From Gimesia maris (GTDB lineage: Bacteria; Planctomycetota; Planctomycetia; Planctomycetales; Planctomycetaceae), in contig NZ_CP042910.1 in NCBI RefSeq assembly GCF_008298035.1, positions 4,789,001 through 4,853,000 on the forward strand: a DNA stretch of 64,000 nucleotides. The letters run 5' to 3'. The position numbers and the translations under genes are program-made. The stretch's first letter is position 1. Each line of letters starts with the position of its first letter. A model generated the notes under the pieces. That model had not been told where the DNA came from, ran no database searches, and saw only the letters and a program-made list of their open reading frames with translations. Positions 19,464-29,845 of the stretch are shown here, in pieces.

Positions 19464-20267
19464 TCATTCCGGATAGTCAACCTGTACCAGGTACAAACCA
19501 CAGGCCGGCGCTGTTGGCCCGGCCTGTGAACGGTCCATTCCGGTCAGAATTTTCTGTACATCGTTTGAGGTCCAGCGACCAACGCCTACGTCCAGCAGCG
19601 TACCTACAATCGCGCGCACCATATTGTACAAAAATCCGTCAGCAACAACATCGACGGTAATGAACTCCGCTGAAGTAGAATTCTCCATCGAAAGATGCGC
19701 CTGTTCTAATACTCCCCACACAGGCCAGACCCCGGTCCGCTGCACAGTCAGTTCTGTAATCGTCCGCACGCTGGTTGCTTTATTGGGATAATGCGATTCG
19801 AAACAGCGGAAATCATGTTGGCCCAGCAGCTGCTGACCGGCGGCATGCATGCGGTCTGAGTCCAGAGGACGACCGAACTCGCTCACATATTTTTTCAGGA
19901 ACGGATAGGGAACCGCTGAATTGTGAATCACATACCGATACCGTTTCTGAATCGCGGAATAGGTAGCATGAAAGTCCGGCGGTACTTCCCGTACTTCGCG
20001 CACACAGATGCTCTCTGGCAGAAACCGCTGTAATCCTGTTTGCAGATTCTTACAGGGAATGGCTGATTCCGTCTGAAAACTGGCCACCTGACCTAACGCG
20101 TGCACGCCGGCATCAGTACGACCTGCGACCAGCACCGGACTGCGCTGCTGCGTAAGCTGTTCAATCGCTTTTTCCACACAGGCCTGGACGGACGGCCCAT
20201 TGGGTTGCACCTGCCACCCAGCATATTCCGATCCATCATAGGCCAAGGTCAATTTAATATTTCTCAT
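19464..20267 (-). CDS. truA: tRNA pseudouridine(38-40) synthase
   Basis: 267 residues, the normal TruA length. It isomerises uridines 38-40 in the tRNA anticodon stem-loop. Seen: N-terminal LAYDGSEYAGWQVQP, catalytic Asp in GRTDAGVHALGQ, KRYRYVIHN, and the C-terminal FLYNMVRAIVGTLLDVG block. It lies 48 nt downstream of argH in the same direction and is probably co-transcribed. Confidence 0.96.
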   Translation of the reverse strand: MRNIKLTLAYDGSEYAGWQVQPNGPSVQACVEKAIEQLTQQRSPVLVAGRTDAGVHALGQVASFQTESAIPCKNLQTGLQRFLPESICVREVREVPPDFHATYSAIQKRYRYVIHNSAVPYPFLKKYVSEFGRPLDSDRMHAAGQQLLGQHDFRCFESHYPNKATSVRTITELTVQRTGVWPVWGVLEQAHLSMENSTSAEFITVDVVADGFLYNMVRAIVGTLLDVGVGRWTSNDVQKILTGMDRSQAGPTAPACGLYLVQVDYPE

Positions 20268-20315
20268 GAACGCTCAATCAGCAGACGCAGAAAAAGAAAT
20301 CGCCGGAAGTTCTCC

Positions 20316-21695
20316 TTACAATCCCAGCTTCTCTTTCCAGTATTCTGTCTGTTCCTGTACCGGTACTTCACCTCCCGATCCAAAACTGCAGAGCGCCGCC
20401 ATCGCATTCCGTGCCCCCAACACCTGGTAGATGTCTTCTTCAATCTGCGGACAGGCCTGCTGTAGTTCTTCCAGCGGCAAATCCACCAGACGAATCGAAC
20501 GGGATTCACACACCGAAACCAGCTTGCCCACGATGCCATGTCCGGTCCGCATTGGCGTTCCTTTTTTGATCAGGTATTCCATTAGTGCGGTCGCGTCAAG
20601 AAATCCGTCTTCCAGCTTGTTCGCAATAGTTTCCTGCTGCAGCTCTGCCCCTTCTACCATCGCTGCCGCCAGTTCCAAACAGGCAGCCACTGTATCGTAA
20701 GCATCGAACAACGCCAGCTTGTCTTCCTGCATGTCACGATTGTAAGCCATCGGCAAACCTTTGAGCAGCACCAGAATCTGCTGCACATCGGCAATCGGTC
20801 GAGCCGACTTACCGCGAATCAGTTCCAGTACATCCGGATTCCGTTTTTGGGGCATGATCGACGATCCGGTAGTAAACGCATCAGGCAGTTTGATGAACCC
20901 GAATTCAGTCGAGAACCAGGCAATCCACTCTTCAGCCCAGTTGCTCAGATGGGTTGCGATCAACGCCATACAGAAACAGAATTCCGCAAGATAATCCCGG
21001 TCGCTGGAAATATCCAGACTATTGCGGGCTACGTCAGTGAATTCCAGCAGTTCCGCCGTATAATGCCGATCGATGGGCAATGAAGTCCCCGCCAGTGCTG
21101 CCCCACCCAGAGGAGAAACATTCACACGCTTCAAACAGTCTGCCAGTCGCTGACGATCGCGATCAAACTTTTCACAGTAAGCCAGCCAGTAATGGGCGGC
21201 TTTCACCGGTTGCGCCCGCTGCAGATGTGTGAAGCCGGGCAGTACGAGATCCTGGTCTCGACCGCAGCGTTCGACAAACGCGGTCTGCAGATCCTTAAGC
21301 AGACCGTCCACGCGATGAATCGCCTCGCGTGTGTAGAGCTTCAGATCAGTCGAAACCTGATCGTTGCGGCTCCGTGCCGTATGCAGTTTTCGTCCTACAT
21401 CGCCAACACGCTCAATCAGTGCGCTTTCAATATGCATGTGGATGTCTTCCAGATCGAAACGAAACTCGAAGTTTCCGGCTTCAATTTCATTACCGATCTG
21501 GGTCAGCGTCTCAACGATCTGCGTGCATTCGTCATCACTGATCAGTCCCACCCTGGCCAACATCCGGGCATGGGCCTGTGAGCCCTGAATGTCCACTGCC
21601 GCCAGTCGGCTGTCAAAACTGATCGATTCCGTAAACGCTTCCACGCGGGCATCGGTCTGCTGTTGAAATCGTCCTCCCCAGGCTTTTGCGGCCAC
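20316..21695 (-). CDS. argH: Argininosuccinate lyase
   Basis: 459 residues, fumarase/aspartase superfamily. It splits argininosuccinate into arginine and fumarate. Seen: N-terminal [31 protein letters not shown], and the signature [12 protein letters not shown] with its catalytic Ser. I chose the GTG at 21695, because GGAG lies about 8 nt upstream and the family starts just before WGGRF; a longer frame to the ATG at 21713 adds six residues. No argG is next to it. It precedes truA by 48 nt. Confidence 0.95.
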   Translation of the reverse strand: MAAKAWGGRFQQQTDARVEAFTESISFDSRLAAVDIQGSQAHARMLARVGLISDDECTQIVETLTQIGNEIEAGNFEFRFDLEDIHMHIESALIERVGDVGRKLHTARSRNDQVSTDLKLYTREAIHRVDGLLKDLQTAFVERCGRDQDLVLPGFTHLQRAQPVKAAHYWLAYCEKFDRDRQRLADCLKRVNVSPLGGAALAGTSLPIDRHYTAELLEFTDVARNSLDISSDRDYLAEFCFCMALIATHLSNWAEEWIAWFSTEFGFIKLPDAFTTGSSIMPQKRNPDVLELIRGKSARPIADVQQILVLLKGLPMAYNRDMQEDKLALFDAYDTVAACLELAAAMVEGAELQQETIANKLEDGFLDATALMEYLIKKGTPMRTGHGIVGKLVSVCESRSIRLVDLPLEELQQACPQIEEDIYQVLGARNAMAALCSFGSGGEVPVQEQTEYWKEKLGL

Positions 21696-21978
21696 GGTAT
21701 ATCTCCACTGCATGTTGATTTTGAAAGTTGAACTCGGATCACTGCTATAGAAGACAACAGGTCCTGAACAGGAGATTAATCAGCAGACCGCCATCCATCA
21801 AGCCGCCTGCCAGCCCGGAGTGAAAATGCAGCCATAATTTATGCTTTTTGGCCGGGTAATCTGGATTTTTGTTGGTAAATGGTCTCTTTCCCCCTCTACG
21901 ATGGAATTCAGAGCGTTGCTTTTTTGCCACGCATCAAAATATTTTTAAGATCATGATTTGAAGTTTGAAGTCACTGCC

Positions 21979-22620
21979 ATGAAAAACCTGCTGCCACTCC
22001 TGACAGTCATCGTCTGCCTGCTGACAAGTTCCCGGTCCCAGGCCGCCATTGAAGCCCAGAAACCAGATTCCCGCTCGGAAACCACAGCTACTGACACAAC
22101 TCCGGAATGGATAGTTCAGATTTCACCGGCTCCAGGTGTGAATTCGTATGCCACACGGGAAACCCGTTTTCCACTGGATCCAAGCCCGCAAGCTGTTGCC
22201 ACCAGTCCTGATTCCAGAGATCTGATCGTCATCGCGCCGCGTGTGATCCCAGATGTCAAATCCACCGCGGTTTGTGAAAACTGCACCGCACGTTCGACAC
22301 CGATCAATCGCAGTTATTACCTGCGATCGATGCCCTGGTATCAGAGTTCCACATTCACCCGTCTGCAGGGTTTCCCGGCCAGCTACATGTATGGTGATTT
22401 CATCCGTTCCAACTGGTTTGGCTCACCCTATCAGGGAAACACATTTTACTACAACGGTTACCGACCTTCGTTCCAGTTTGGCTCACTCCAGTTTCGTGGG
22501 TTCGGTAATTATGATCGCATGTATAATCCACGAATCATTCCCTTTGGATATCAGTTCGCCGGATTACAGGACTTTTACACCGCCCTGGCATGGACATCGA
22601 TGTTTCCTTCTCTACCTTGA
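21979..22620 (+). CDS. Secreted hypothetical protein, aromatic-rich C-terminus
   Basis: 213 residues. The ATG at 21979 gives a signal peptide (Lys, then LLPLLTVIVCLLTSS, cleavage probably after SQA). The mature part holds one CENC pair and, from about residue 115, a Tyr/Phe/Gly/Asn-rich region (repeated FGSLQFRGFG-like phrases). No enzyme motif. It may be a surface or envelope protein; I do not recognise the family. It stands alone, between argH (divergent) and a DUF1501 gene. Confidence 0.6.
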   Translation: MKNLLPLLTVIVCLLTSSRSQAAIEAQKPDSRSETTATDTTPEWIVQISPAPGVNSYATRETRFPLDPSPQAVATSPDSRDLIVIAPRVIPDVKSTAVCENCTARSTPINRSYYLRSMPWYQSSTFTRLQGFPASYMYGDFIRSNWFGSPYQGNTFYYNGYRPSFQFGSLQFRGFGNYDRMYNPRIIPFGYQFAGLQDFYTALAWTSMFPSLP

Positions 22621-22788
22621 TCTTCAGTTGCCATAGCTTCGCTTGCAATCTGCCGCACATTTCCTGCTCATAATCGATCTGAGCCTCTCTCTTTGGGGAC
22701 TTTGTCTAGCCTGTACTAATCTGATCTGGTAAAATTATTTACTCAATCTCTCCGATCATCTTCCACTTATTGAAGACGGGCCAAACAG

Positions 22789-24177
22789 ATGACTGAAGTC
22801 TTTAAAAACGGGATGTGCGCACCTCATCTGCTTAATCGACGTCAGGCCTTACAGGTCGGTGTCGGGCTCTTCGGCTTAAACTTGCCACAGGTTCTGCAAG
22901 CGTCAGCCGGTCCAGACAAACCTGACCTCTCCTGTATCTTCATTTTCCTGGCAGGAGGCCCGAGCCATTTCGAAACATTCGACCCCAAACCAAACGCACC
23001 CGTAGAAATTCGTGGCCCCTGGAAACCTACGAGCACCAATGTGCCTGGCACACAGATATGTGAAAAACTTCCTCTACTGGCGACCCGAATGGATAAAGTA
23101 GCCATCATTCGCTCCTGGCAGGGCAAAAGTGGTTCACACAGTACCGGTTCTCAACATGTAGCCAGTGGATTTGCTCCCCCAGGCAAACAGTATTTCCCTA
23201 ACTTTGGTTGCCTTGTCTCAGCATTATACGGTAGTCGAGTGCCCGGAGTTCCTCCCCACCTGGGCATTCCAGTTGCCGCTCGCTACACAGACCCTCCCGG
23301 TTACCTGGGAACTGCCTACTCCGCGTTTGATCTCAAAGGAGATCCGCAAAAACCAGACATGGAACTGGGGGGATTGAATCTTTCGCGAACGCGATTCGAA
23401 AATCGGCTATCAATGCTGGATCAGTTAGAAAACTTGAGTCGACTGCACGATGTGAAAAATTCGCAACTGGAATCGGTCGACAAGTTCACCGACGAAGCAA
23501 TTGCCATGCTGACCAGTGGTGTAATGCAGAAAGCAGTCAATCTGAACGATGAGCCCCTTAACACACGTGAACGTTACGGAGACAACATATATGGTCGCCG
23601 TGTCTTACTGGCCCGCAGGCTGATTGAAGCCGGTGCACGATTTGTAACAATCAATCAAGCCGTCCAGGGAGGCCTCTTTGGAAATGCAAAAACGAATGGC
23701 ACCTGGGATAACCATGGCTGGCTGTTTGATTCCATGATGTCTTTCGCCGGGCGCCCAGCTGGAATGCCAGAAAATAAACGGTGGCACAGCTATGCCGGTC
23801 CCGGCAACTTGCCTCAATTGGATATGTCCCTCTCTGCTTTACTTGATGATCTGGAAGATCGTGGGCTGCTGGACACGACTCTTGTCATCGCGATGGGGGA
23901 ATTCGGTCGCACACCCAAAATAAATGCGACTGCGGGACGCGACCACTACCCGAATGCCGGTAGTGTACTCATGGCAGGAGGCCCGGTTCAACGAGGAGTT
24001 GTCATCGGAGCCACGGACCGCAAAGGCAGCCTTCCCAGCACTCGGCCCTGGCGGCCCGAAGACATTGCGACTTCAATCTACCATGCTCTGGGCATCAATT
24101 CGCATCAAACATATTTCCCCCGTCTCCCACGCCCCACTCCCATTGCAAACGGAGAAATTATCGAGGGGTTATTTTAA
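22789..24177 (+). CDS. DUF1501 family protein (1 of 3)
   Basis: 462 residues. DUF1501 proteins are exported, alkaline-phosphatase/sulfatase-like in fold, and very abundant in planctomycetes; their reaction is not established. Seen: twin-arginine N-terminus (NRRQALQVG, then a hydrophobic run), LAGGPSHFETFDPKP, RRLIEAGARFVTI, MGEFGRTPKINATAGRDHYP, and a C-terminal DIATSIYHALGI. Unlike the copy at 49636, it is not paired with a DUF1549/DUF1553 gene. A hairpin lies about 110 nt downstream. Confidence 0.85.
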   Translation: MTEVFKNGMCAPHLLNRRQALQVGVGLFGLNLPQVLQASAGPDKPDLSCIFIFLAGGPSHFETFDPKPNAPVEIRGPWKPTSTNVPGTQICEKLPLLATRMDKVAIIRSWQGKSGSHSTGSQHVASGFAPPGKQYFPNFGCLVSALYGSRVPGVPPHLGIPVAARYTDPPGYLGTAYSAFDLKGDPQKPDMELGGLNLSRTRFENRLSMLDQLENLSRLHDVKNSQLESVDKFTDEAIAMLTSGVMQKAVNLNDEPLNTRERYGDNIYGRRVLLARRLIEAGARFVTINQAVQGGLFGNAKTNGTWDNHGWLFDSMMSFAGRPAGMPENKRWHSYAGPGNLPQLDMSLSALLDDLEDRGLLDTTLVIAMGEFGRTPKINATAGRDHYPNAGSVLMAGGPVQRGVVIGATDRKGSLPSTRPWRPEDIATSIYHALGINSHQTYFPRLPRPTPIANGEIIEGLF

Positions 24178-24284
24178 GTTTACTTCTGCTACATCATGTA
24201 TTTCCACTGAGTTCCAGAAAACTCAACTCGATCATTTCCGAGGGGATTGCATCCACAGATCGCTCCTGCTAGTTTTCAGTTTTC

Positions 24285-24308
24285 AACCTGCTCACAGGTT
24301 TTATAATC
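24285..24308 (+). terminator. Hairpin with T-rich tail upstream of queC
   Basis: AACCTG-CTCA-CAGGTT (6 bp, tetraloop) followed by TTATAAT, 39 nt before queC. It could end the DUF1501 transcript or act in the queC leader. I looked for a preQ1 riboswitch pattern and did not find one. Confidence 0.35.
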
Positions 24309-24339
24309 GCGACTGATCCTCGAAGGAGTCTGTATATCA

Positions 24340-25041
24340 ATGACGACTGAAGTCCCCAAAGCCGTCGTTCTCGTCAGTGGAGGCCTCGATTCGGCAACGA
24401 CATTAGCCATTGCTGCCGATGCCGGATTTGAACTGTATGCCCTGTCATTCGATTACGGCCAGCGTCATCGACACGAGTTGGAAGCCGCCAAGAAGGTCTG
24501 CCAGGCATTCGATGTCAAAAAATTCGTGATCTTCCCACTGGATTTACGCGTCTTTGGTGGTTCTGCATTGACCGCTGATATTGATGTCCCCAAAGATCGC
24601 TCTGAACATGATCTGGAAACCGGAATTCCCATTACCTACGTCCCCGCACGGAATACTGTTTTTCTCTCACTCGCATTAGCCTGGGCAGAAACGCTGAATG
24701 CCTACGATCTGTTTATCGGCGTAAACGCCGTCGATTACAGCGGCTACCCTGATTGTCGCCCCGAGTTTATCAGTGCGTTCCAGACCGTCGCTTCTCTAGC
24801 CACCAAAACCGGAGTTGAGCACTCCGGCCACTGGAAAATCCATACGCCCCTGATCTCGCTCAAGAAAGCGGATATCATCAAAACAGGTATGGAACTTGGT
24901 GTCGACTACGGACTGACACACAGCTGTTACGATCCCCTGCCTGATGGTACTCCTTGCGGACACTGTGACTCGTGCCAACTGCGTGCCAAAGGATTTGCGG
25001 AAGCCGGTTTTGCTGATCCCGCGTTAAAAGCAGACAGCTAA
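24340..25041 (+). CDS. queC: 7-cyano-7-deazaguanine synthase
   Basis: 233 residues. It makes preQ0 from 7-carboxy-7-deazaguanine with ATP and ammonia, for queuosine. Seen: PP-loop [42 protein letters not shown], and the zinc-binding cysteines in the C-terminal HSCYDPLP and CGHCDSC. Shine-Dalgarno AAGGAG is 11 nt before the ATG. No queD, queE or queF is adjacent. It ends 2 nt before the stop of the convergent nitrilase gene. Confidence 0.96.
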   Translation: MTTEVPKAVVLVSGGLDSATTLAIAADAGFELYALSFDYGQRHRHELEAAKKVCQAFDVKKFVIFPLDLRVFGGSALTADIDVPKDRSEHDLETGIPITYVPARNTVFLSLALAWAETLNAYDLFIGVNAVDYSGYPDCRPEFISAFQTVASLATKTGVEHSGHWKIHTPLISLKKADIIKTGMELGVDYGLTHSCYDPLPDGTPCGHCDSCQLRAKGFAEAGFADPALKADS

Positions 25042-25043
25042 AC

Positions 25044-26000
25044 TTAACTGGACGGTTTCAGTTCCCAACCAGGCTCGGTGACCGGTGGCTCCGCCGGTGC
25101 TTCAACCAGTTTTCCATACAGATCCGGTCGACGGGCACGTATGTAGCGGCGTCCGCCGGCCTGATGCAGTTTTTCATCCGTGCACAAGGCAATGGCGATG
25201 TCATCGCCCAGCCTGGTACATTCGGCAATGATTTCCCCAAACGGATCCAGAATCATCGAGAGTCCTGGTTTGACCTCCTGGTCATCCATGCCAACCGGGT
25301 TTGTGAAGATCGCATACACGCCATTATCGTAGGCCCGTGCAGGCAGCCACTTCATCAGCCACCCTTTGCCTTTGGGTCCCTGAAATTCCTGACGCAACCT
25401 GACCGGATCACGCGCGCGATTGTGCCAGAGTGAAGGATCAACCAGCCCACGACCCGGCATTACAGACGGCAGACAGCAGGTCACATGAGGCATGAAAATA
25501 ATGTCAGCCCCCAGCATTGCCGTCATCCGCACATTTTCAACCAGGTTATTGTCATAACAGATCAAAATTCCACAGCGGCAGCCCCGCAGTTCGAAGACCA
25601 CGTATTCACTCCCTGAAGCCAAATGCGAATTCACAAACGCATGCAGTTTGCGGAACCGTGCTACGAGTTCGTTGCCGTCAACACAAACATACGTGTTATA
25701 GACTTCGTCCTGATCAACTTCGAAGAGCCCCGCTAGAATTGGCACTCCCACCTCCTGTGAGATCTGCATCAGTTCCCGGGTACTCGGGCCATCGGGAACC
25801 TGTTCCGCTAGATCCAGCAGTTCCTCTTTCGAGAATGATTGCACAAACGTGTAAGCGGGGATACAACATTCATGGAAGCTGACAATTTCCGCTCCCTGTT
25901 CGACCGCCTGTTGTGAGAGTTCACGAATCCGCTGCAGGTTAAAAGCTTTGTCCCCATTACGGTGTTCAAACTGAACGACAGCAATCCTGATGTCTCTCAT
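25044..26000 (-). CDS. Carbon-nitrogen hydrolase (nitrilase superfamily)
   Basis: 318 residues. The Glu-Lys-Cys triad is complete: Glu in VSFHECCIPAY, Lys in FRKLHAF, Cys in GILICYDNN. The family hydrolyses nitriles, amides or N-carbamoyl compounds; motif details resemble amidase/N-carbamoylputrescine-type members more than true nitrilases, but the substrate cannot be assigned. An insertion around VDPSLWHNRARDP and a Pro-rich C-terminus are present. No signal peptide, so cytoplasmic. Shine-Dalgarno AGGA precedes the ATG. Divergent from pepA by 102 nt and convergent with queC. Confidence 0.88.
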   Translation of the reverse strand: MRDIRIAVVQFEHRNGDKAFNLQRIRELSQQAVEQGAEIVSFHECCIPAYTFVQSFSKEELLDLAEQVPDGPSTRELMQISQEVGVPILAGLFEVDQDEVYNTYVCVDGNELVARFRKLHAFVNSHLASGSEYVVFELRGCRCGILICYDNNLVENVRMTAMLGADIIFMPHVTCCLPSVMPGRGLVDPSLWHNRARDPVRLRQEFQGPKGKGWLMKWLPARAYDNGVYAIFTNPVGMDDQEVKPGLSMILDPFGEIIAECTRLGDDIAIALCTDEKLHQAGGRRYIRARRPDLYGKLVEAPAEPPVTEPGWELKPSS

Positions 26001-26102
26001 TTGGTTTTTATTCCTGATCTGCTAAACTGTGGGACAACCTATCTGTGGAACAAACCTATCTTAATCTGATGATTTTCAACAATAAAGGGACTGATCGAAC
26101 CG

Positions 26103-27596
26103 ATGGCTACGCAATTCACAAATGAATCACTCTCCTCTCTCACTGCTGACTGGCTGGTTTTAGGGCTGGCCGAATCGGCTCCCCTGAGCGCCTCAATTAC
26201 AGAACTGGACCAGACTCTAGGCGGTCTCCTATCCCGTCTCATCGAAAGCGAAGATTTCACAGGCAAGGCGGGCACCACGACCACATTGCTGGGGATCACC
26301 GAAATCAAGACACCACGCATTTTACTGGCTGGGCTGGGGACTGCTGAAAGTATCAGTCTCGCATCGCTCGAAAAAACGATGAAGACCGCCGCCCGTTCGA
26401 TTTCCAGTAAGCCAGATACCAGCATCGTCGTTGCCCTGCCCGAAGTCGAAAATAGTTCTCTCACAACAGAACAGTTCGCCACTGTGACCAGCGCTTCAAT
26501 GATCGTGGGTGCAGTCGGACAGGATCTGTACCGCAAAGAGACAGCACGCTTCCCCTTTCAGCAGATCACTATCGCAGGCAGCGGTGATGCAGCAGAATGC
26601 CAGCAGGCTGTAGATCGAGGCACGATTCTGGGAGAATCAATTAACCTCGCAAGAGAGATGGTCAACCGCCATGCCGGAGATATTTTCCCCGTCAGCTTCG
26701 CAGACCGCGTAGTGGAAGTCGCGAAGTCAACAGGGCTGGAAGCAGAGATACTCGATGAAAATCAACTCAAACAGGAAAAGATGGGCTCCATGCTGGCTGT
26801 CGCACAAGGCAGTGATCAGCCGGCACGCCTCGCCATTCTGAAATACCAGGGTGCAGATGCCTCAGCTCCCACACTGGCCCTGGTAGGCAAAGGGGTCACC
26901 TTCGACAGTGGCGGACTTTCTCTGAAACCCAGCGATGGTATGAAAACGATGAAATGCGATATGGGGGGTGCTGCTGCCGTTCTCGGCGCCATGAATGCGA
27001 TCGCCCAGCTCAAACTACCCGTGAATGTTATTGGCTACATGGGTCTGGTAGAAAACATGGTCAATGGATCGTCTTATAAACTGGGTGATGTCCTGACGGC
27101 CCGTAACGGGAAAACCATCGAAGTCCTCAATACCGACGCTGAAGGGCGACTGGTTCTGGCAGATGTTCTTTCTTTTGCCGTTGATCGTGGCGCAGCAAAT
27201 ATAATTGACCTGGCAACATTAACGGGAGCCTGCGTTGTCGCGTTGGGTGAAGAAGTCACCGGGGTCTTCGCGAATAACGCCGAATGGTCCCAAGTGGTCC
27301 AGGATGCAGCGCAAGCCAGCGGAGAAGACGTCTGGGAATTGCCAATGTTTCCACAGTTTGCCGACCAGTTGAAAAGCGATGTCGCTGACCTCAAAAACGT
27401 GGGAACCCGCTGGGGCGGTGCGATCACAGCCGCCAAATTCCTGGAAAACTTTGTGAGTGAAACGCCGTGGGTGCACCTGGATATTGCCGGACCGGCCTTC
27501 GCCTCAGCGAATGCCCCCCATCGTGAAGGGGGCGGGACTGGCTGTATGGTCAAAACACTGGTTGAAGTTGCTGCTCAGTACGGCTCGACCAAATAG
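26103..27596 (+). CDS. pepA: Leucyl aminopeptidase (M17)
   Basis: 497 residues. It releases N-terminal amino acids using two metal ions. Seen: GKGVTFDSGGLSLKP, MKCDMGGAAAV, and the signature NTDAEGRLVLAD with the metal ligands and Arg. The N-terminal macro-like domain (1-170) is less conserved, as usual. Shine-Dalgarno AAGGGA lies upstream. In E. coli PepA also binds DNA; nothing here tests that. Its stop is 8 nt from the stop of the convergent beta-helix gene. Confidence 0.95.
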   Translation: MATQFTNESLSSLTADWLVLGLAESAPLSASITELDQTLGGLLSRLIESEDFTGKAGTTTTLLGITEIKTPRILLAGLGTAESISLASLEKTMKTAARSISSKPDTSIVVALPEVENSSLTTEQFATVTSASMIVGAVGQDLYRKETARFPFQQITIAGSGDAAECQQAVDRGTILGESINLAREMVNRHAGDIFPVSFADRVVEVAKSTGLEAEILDENQLKQEKMGSMLAVAQGSDQPARLAILKYQGADASAPTLALVGKGVTFDSGGLSLKPSDGMKTMKCDMGGAAAVLGAMNAIAQLKLPVNVIGYMGLVENMVNGSSYKLGDVLTARNGKTIEVLNTDAEGRLVLADVLSFAVDRGAANIIDLATLTGACVVALGEEVTGVFANNAEWSQVVQDAAQASGEDVWELPMFPQFADQLKSDVADLKNVGTRWGGAITAAKFLENFVSETPWVHLDIAGPAFASANAPHREGGGTGCMVKTLVEVAAQYGSTK

Positions 27597-27604
27597 GGAG
27601 AACG

Positions 27605-29053
27605 TTACTCTTCTGATACTCTTTCCAGCGCCCCCAGGTCTTTCAACGATGCTGCGGGGCGTTTTTCGATTCCCCGCGGACCTTTGAACTGCTGGACGAC
27701 CGGAAAGTTGTTTTGTACAGCCGCTGGCAACGGTCCGGCTTTGTTAAGACACGCTGATTTCGTAGTCAGGAAGAACAGGTTTTTCGCTACATCCTGAAAA
27801 CCAGGGTTATCGCCGGAATGAATTTCGGCTTCCGAATTCACATTCCCAAAGCTGCTTGAATGGGCGGCTTTCCAGCCTGGTTTGACCCAGTTATAGCTGA
27901 GAGCCGCCGTCCCTTTCTCATCCAGAATCGCTAAACTGCTGCCGGCATGCGTGGTAAATAAAATATTATTGCGGCAGTCCAGGTGCTCACTGTTCGTGGA
28001 GAGTCTGACCAGCGTTGTCGAGGAACGCCGTGAAACCAGTGTGTTGTTATATAAAAACAACGTTCCCTTTCGGTAGGCGCTTTCATCGCCACTGTCGCCT
28101 CCGTAGTGAATCATCTGGCTGTTGGAATCCTCTTCGAGTTTAACCAGAACATTCCCATACACGTAGGCACTGCGATAGCGGGGATCGAAACGAATTGTAT
28201 CGCCCCCTTCAGAATCCACGAGATCCAACTGGCGGTTTCCACTTTCAATCCAGTTGTATCTTACCACTAGTCCTGCAGAACGATCTTTCAGGTTATTCCC
28301 CAGGCAGTTTTTTCGTAAGGGCCCCAGGTAGTTTCCCTGAAAGGTAATTCCCGCTGCCTCTGTGTAGACATTATGTTCGTAGTAACTGTTGGCAATCCCG
28401 TTATGGTAGATCGAACAGTTTTCGACCAGCAGGTCTTTTGTGTCATACGCTACGAACAATCCATTACCGCAATCATGCAGGTAGCAGTTACGAATCGTAA
28501 TATGCTCCCCTTTTTCGATAAAAATCGCTGCTGCGTTCTGAAAATATTTCTGCAGACCATCCGAGCAGAAATAGAAAAAGGAGGGCCGTGCACTGCGAAT
28601 GTCGAGATTTTCAATCACGATGTAGGCGGGCATCGTATCTTCCGGATCGCGCGCACCGCCAATCTTGATGATACCCCGCTGTTCTCCCCAGAAACGCAAT
28701 TGAGGACGTGTCATTGCACGGCGTCCATCGATTACGGGCAGTTCTCCTTTTTCAGAGGGAATGCCTTTGACGACAATCGGCTTGTCTTTCGTCCCACGTC
28801 GACAGAGAACCCATTTAGTATGGTAAGGCTGTGGCCGCCAGTGAATCTGAACTTCGTCCCCGGCGACCAGAGTTTCCCAGGGAACTTTCTCAACCAGGGG
28901 ATATTTCTTCCCAGGTCCGACTTCGTAAATCGTCGCTTCAACGACTGTTGTGAACAGGCTAAACAGACTGCAGGTCAGTAGGATCAGGACGCGGGAAGAA
29001 GACAGGCTTCGCAACCTGAGATACTGCTGATTGACACAATCAGGTTGTTTCAC
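27605..29053 (-). CDS. Secreted right-handed beta-helix protein (polysaccharide-lyase-like)
   Basis: 482 residues with an N-terminal signal sequence (hydrophobic run VLILLTCSLFSLF, cleavage near VEA). Then repeated short strands with Asn/Gly turns (VIENLDIR, ITIRNCYLHDCGNGLFV, LLVENCSIYHNG), the pattern of parallel beta-helix proteins such as pectate lyase-like and mannuronate-lyase-like proteins. No catalytic set can be assigned by eye. The GTG start is preceded by AAGGA 9 nt away. It probably works outside the cytoplasm on a polysaccharide. Confidence 0.7.
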   Translation of the reverse strand: MKQPDCVNQQYLRLRSLSSSRVLILLTCSLFSLFTTVVEATIYEVGPGKKYPLVEKVPWETLVAGDEVQIHWRPQPYHTKWVLCRRGTKDKPIVVKGIPSEKGELPVIDGRRAMTRPQLRFWGEQRGIIKIGGARDPEDTMPAYIVIENLDIRSARPSFFYFCSDGLQKYFQNAAAIFIEKGEHITIRNCYLHDCGNGLFVAYDTKDLLVENCSIYHNGIANSYYEHNVYTEAAGITFQGNYLGPLRKNCLGNNLKDRSAGLVVRYNWIESGNRQLDLVDSEGGDTIRFDPRYRSAYVYGNVLVKLEEDSNSQMIHYGGDSGDESAYRKGTLFLYNNTLVSRRSSTTLVRLSTNSEHLDCRNNILFTTHAGSSLAILDEKGTAALSYNWVKPGWKAAHSSSFGNVNSEAEIHSGDNPGFQDVAKNLFFLTTKSACLNKAGPLPAAVQNNFPVVQQFKGPRGIEKRPAASLKDLGALERVSEE

Positions 29054-29149
29054 TCCACTTGGTCCTTTCTGAACAATCCCTTATTTTAGTGAGAACAGGG
29101 ATGCTCACCCACATAGCCTGCTGGCCCGAATTTTTGAGATCGTGACAGG

Positions 29150-29845
29150 CTAATGAACCTGAGCGGGAACCCACTGAACCGGGCGTGCTCCCTGTCGCGG
29201 TTGAGCAGAACTGGGAATGACTGTCGGAGCGTGTAACAATGCGGGAGGAACCGAGGACATTGGTTCTTCTGCGGCGGGAGCCGGCGCTGGTTTGCCTATC
29301 ACCCCCTTTGGTCCGTGATTGGGTACCGGTGAGATTTTCTGGGGTACTACGGTAGCAGGCCCTGTGTGCGGAGTTGCCTCGGGTGGGACAGACTCCTGCA
29401 GATATTCGCCTTCGTAGGTTTGCGGAGTTTCATAAGTTTGTGGCCCCTGATAGCCTTGAGGACCACAGGTGGGACAACTGGACTGCGGAGCATAGTTTGG
29501 TGTGGGGTAGGATTGCATGGATCCATCGTCCCCACCATAACTGAATGTTCCTGATGTAACCATGCCGGGAATCGTACTACCAAATCCTCCAGCACCACAG
29601 GGATCACACGAATTACAGGTGTTGCAGGGATCGCAGCTTGAACAGGGATTGCAGCAATGCTTCATCATCCGCTGTGCACGGTGCTTTGATAGCTTGCATT
29701 TGATATCATCCATGAAATCTGTAGGGCCATACATGGGCCCGCTGCAGATCATGCCAGTAGCTGGGTCATAATATCCCGGACTGGCACAGCCGGTCAGCGG
29801 CAGACAAAGGACTATTCCAGCAATCAGTTTGAGCAACGAATTCAT
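29150..29845 (-). CDS. Cysteine-rich lipoprotein with Pro/Gln-rich tail
   Basis: 231 residues. A lipoprotein signal peptide ends at the lipobox LTGC (Cys19). After a short segment comes a dense Cys cluster (about residues 67-87) with ten Cys in pairs such as NPCSSCDPCNTC, then an extended Pro/Gly/Gln/Tyr-rich tail with a near-tandem PQTYE repeat and another CPTC. This looks like a metal-binding or disulfide-linked lipid-anchored surface protein. Function not known. The Cys cluster has no ferredoxin or rubredoxin spacing. Confidence 0.65.
   Translation of the reverse strand: MNSLLKLIAGIVLCLPLTGCASPGYYDPATGMICSGPMYGPTDFMDDIKCKLSKHRAQRMMKHCCNPCSSCDPCNTCNSCDPCGAGGFGSTIPGMVTSGTFSYGGDDGSMQSYPTPNYAPQSSCPTCGPQGYQGPQTYETPQTYEGEYLQESVPPEATPHTGPATVVPQKISPVPNHGPKGVIGKPAPAPAAEEPMSSVPPALLHAPTVIPSSAQPRQGARPVQWVPAQVH

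Noticed and set aside
24178..24339. Possible preQ1 riboswitch before queC
   Set aside because: The hairpin AACCTG-CTCA-CAGGTT lacks the preQ1 core and the A-rich tail that pairs back; it looks like a terminator.
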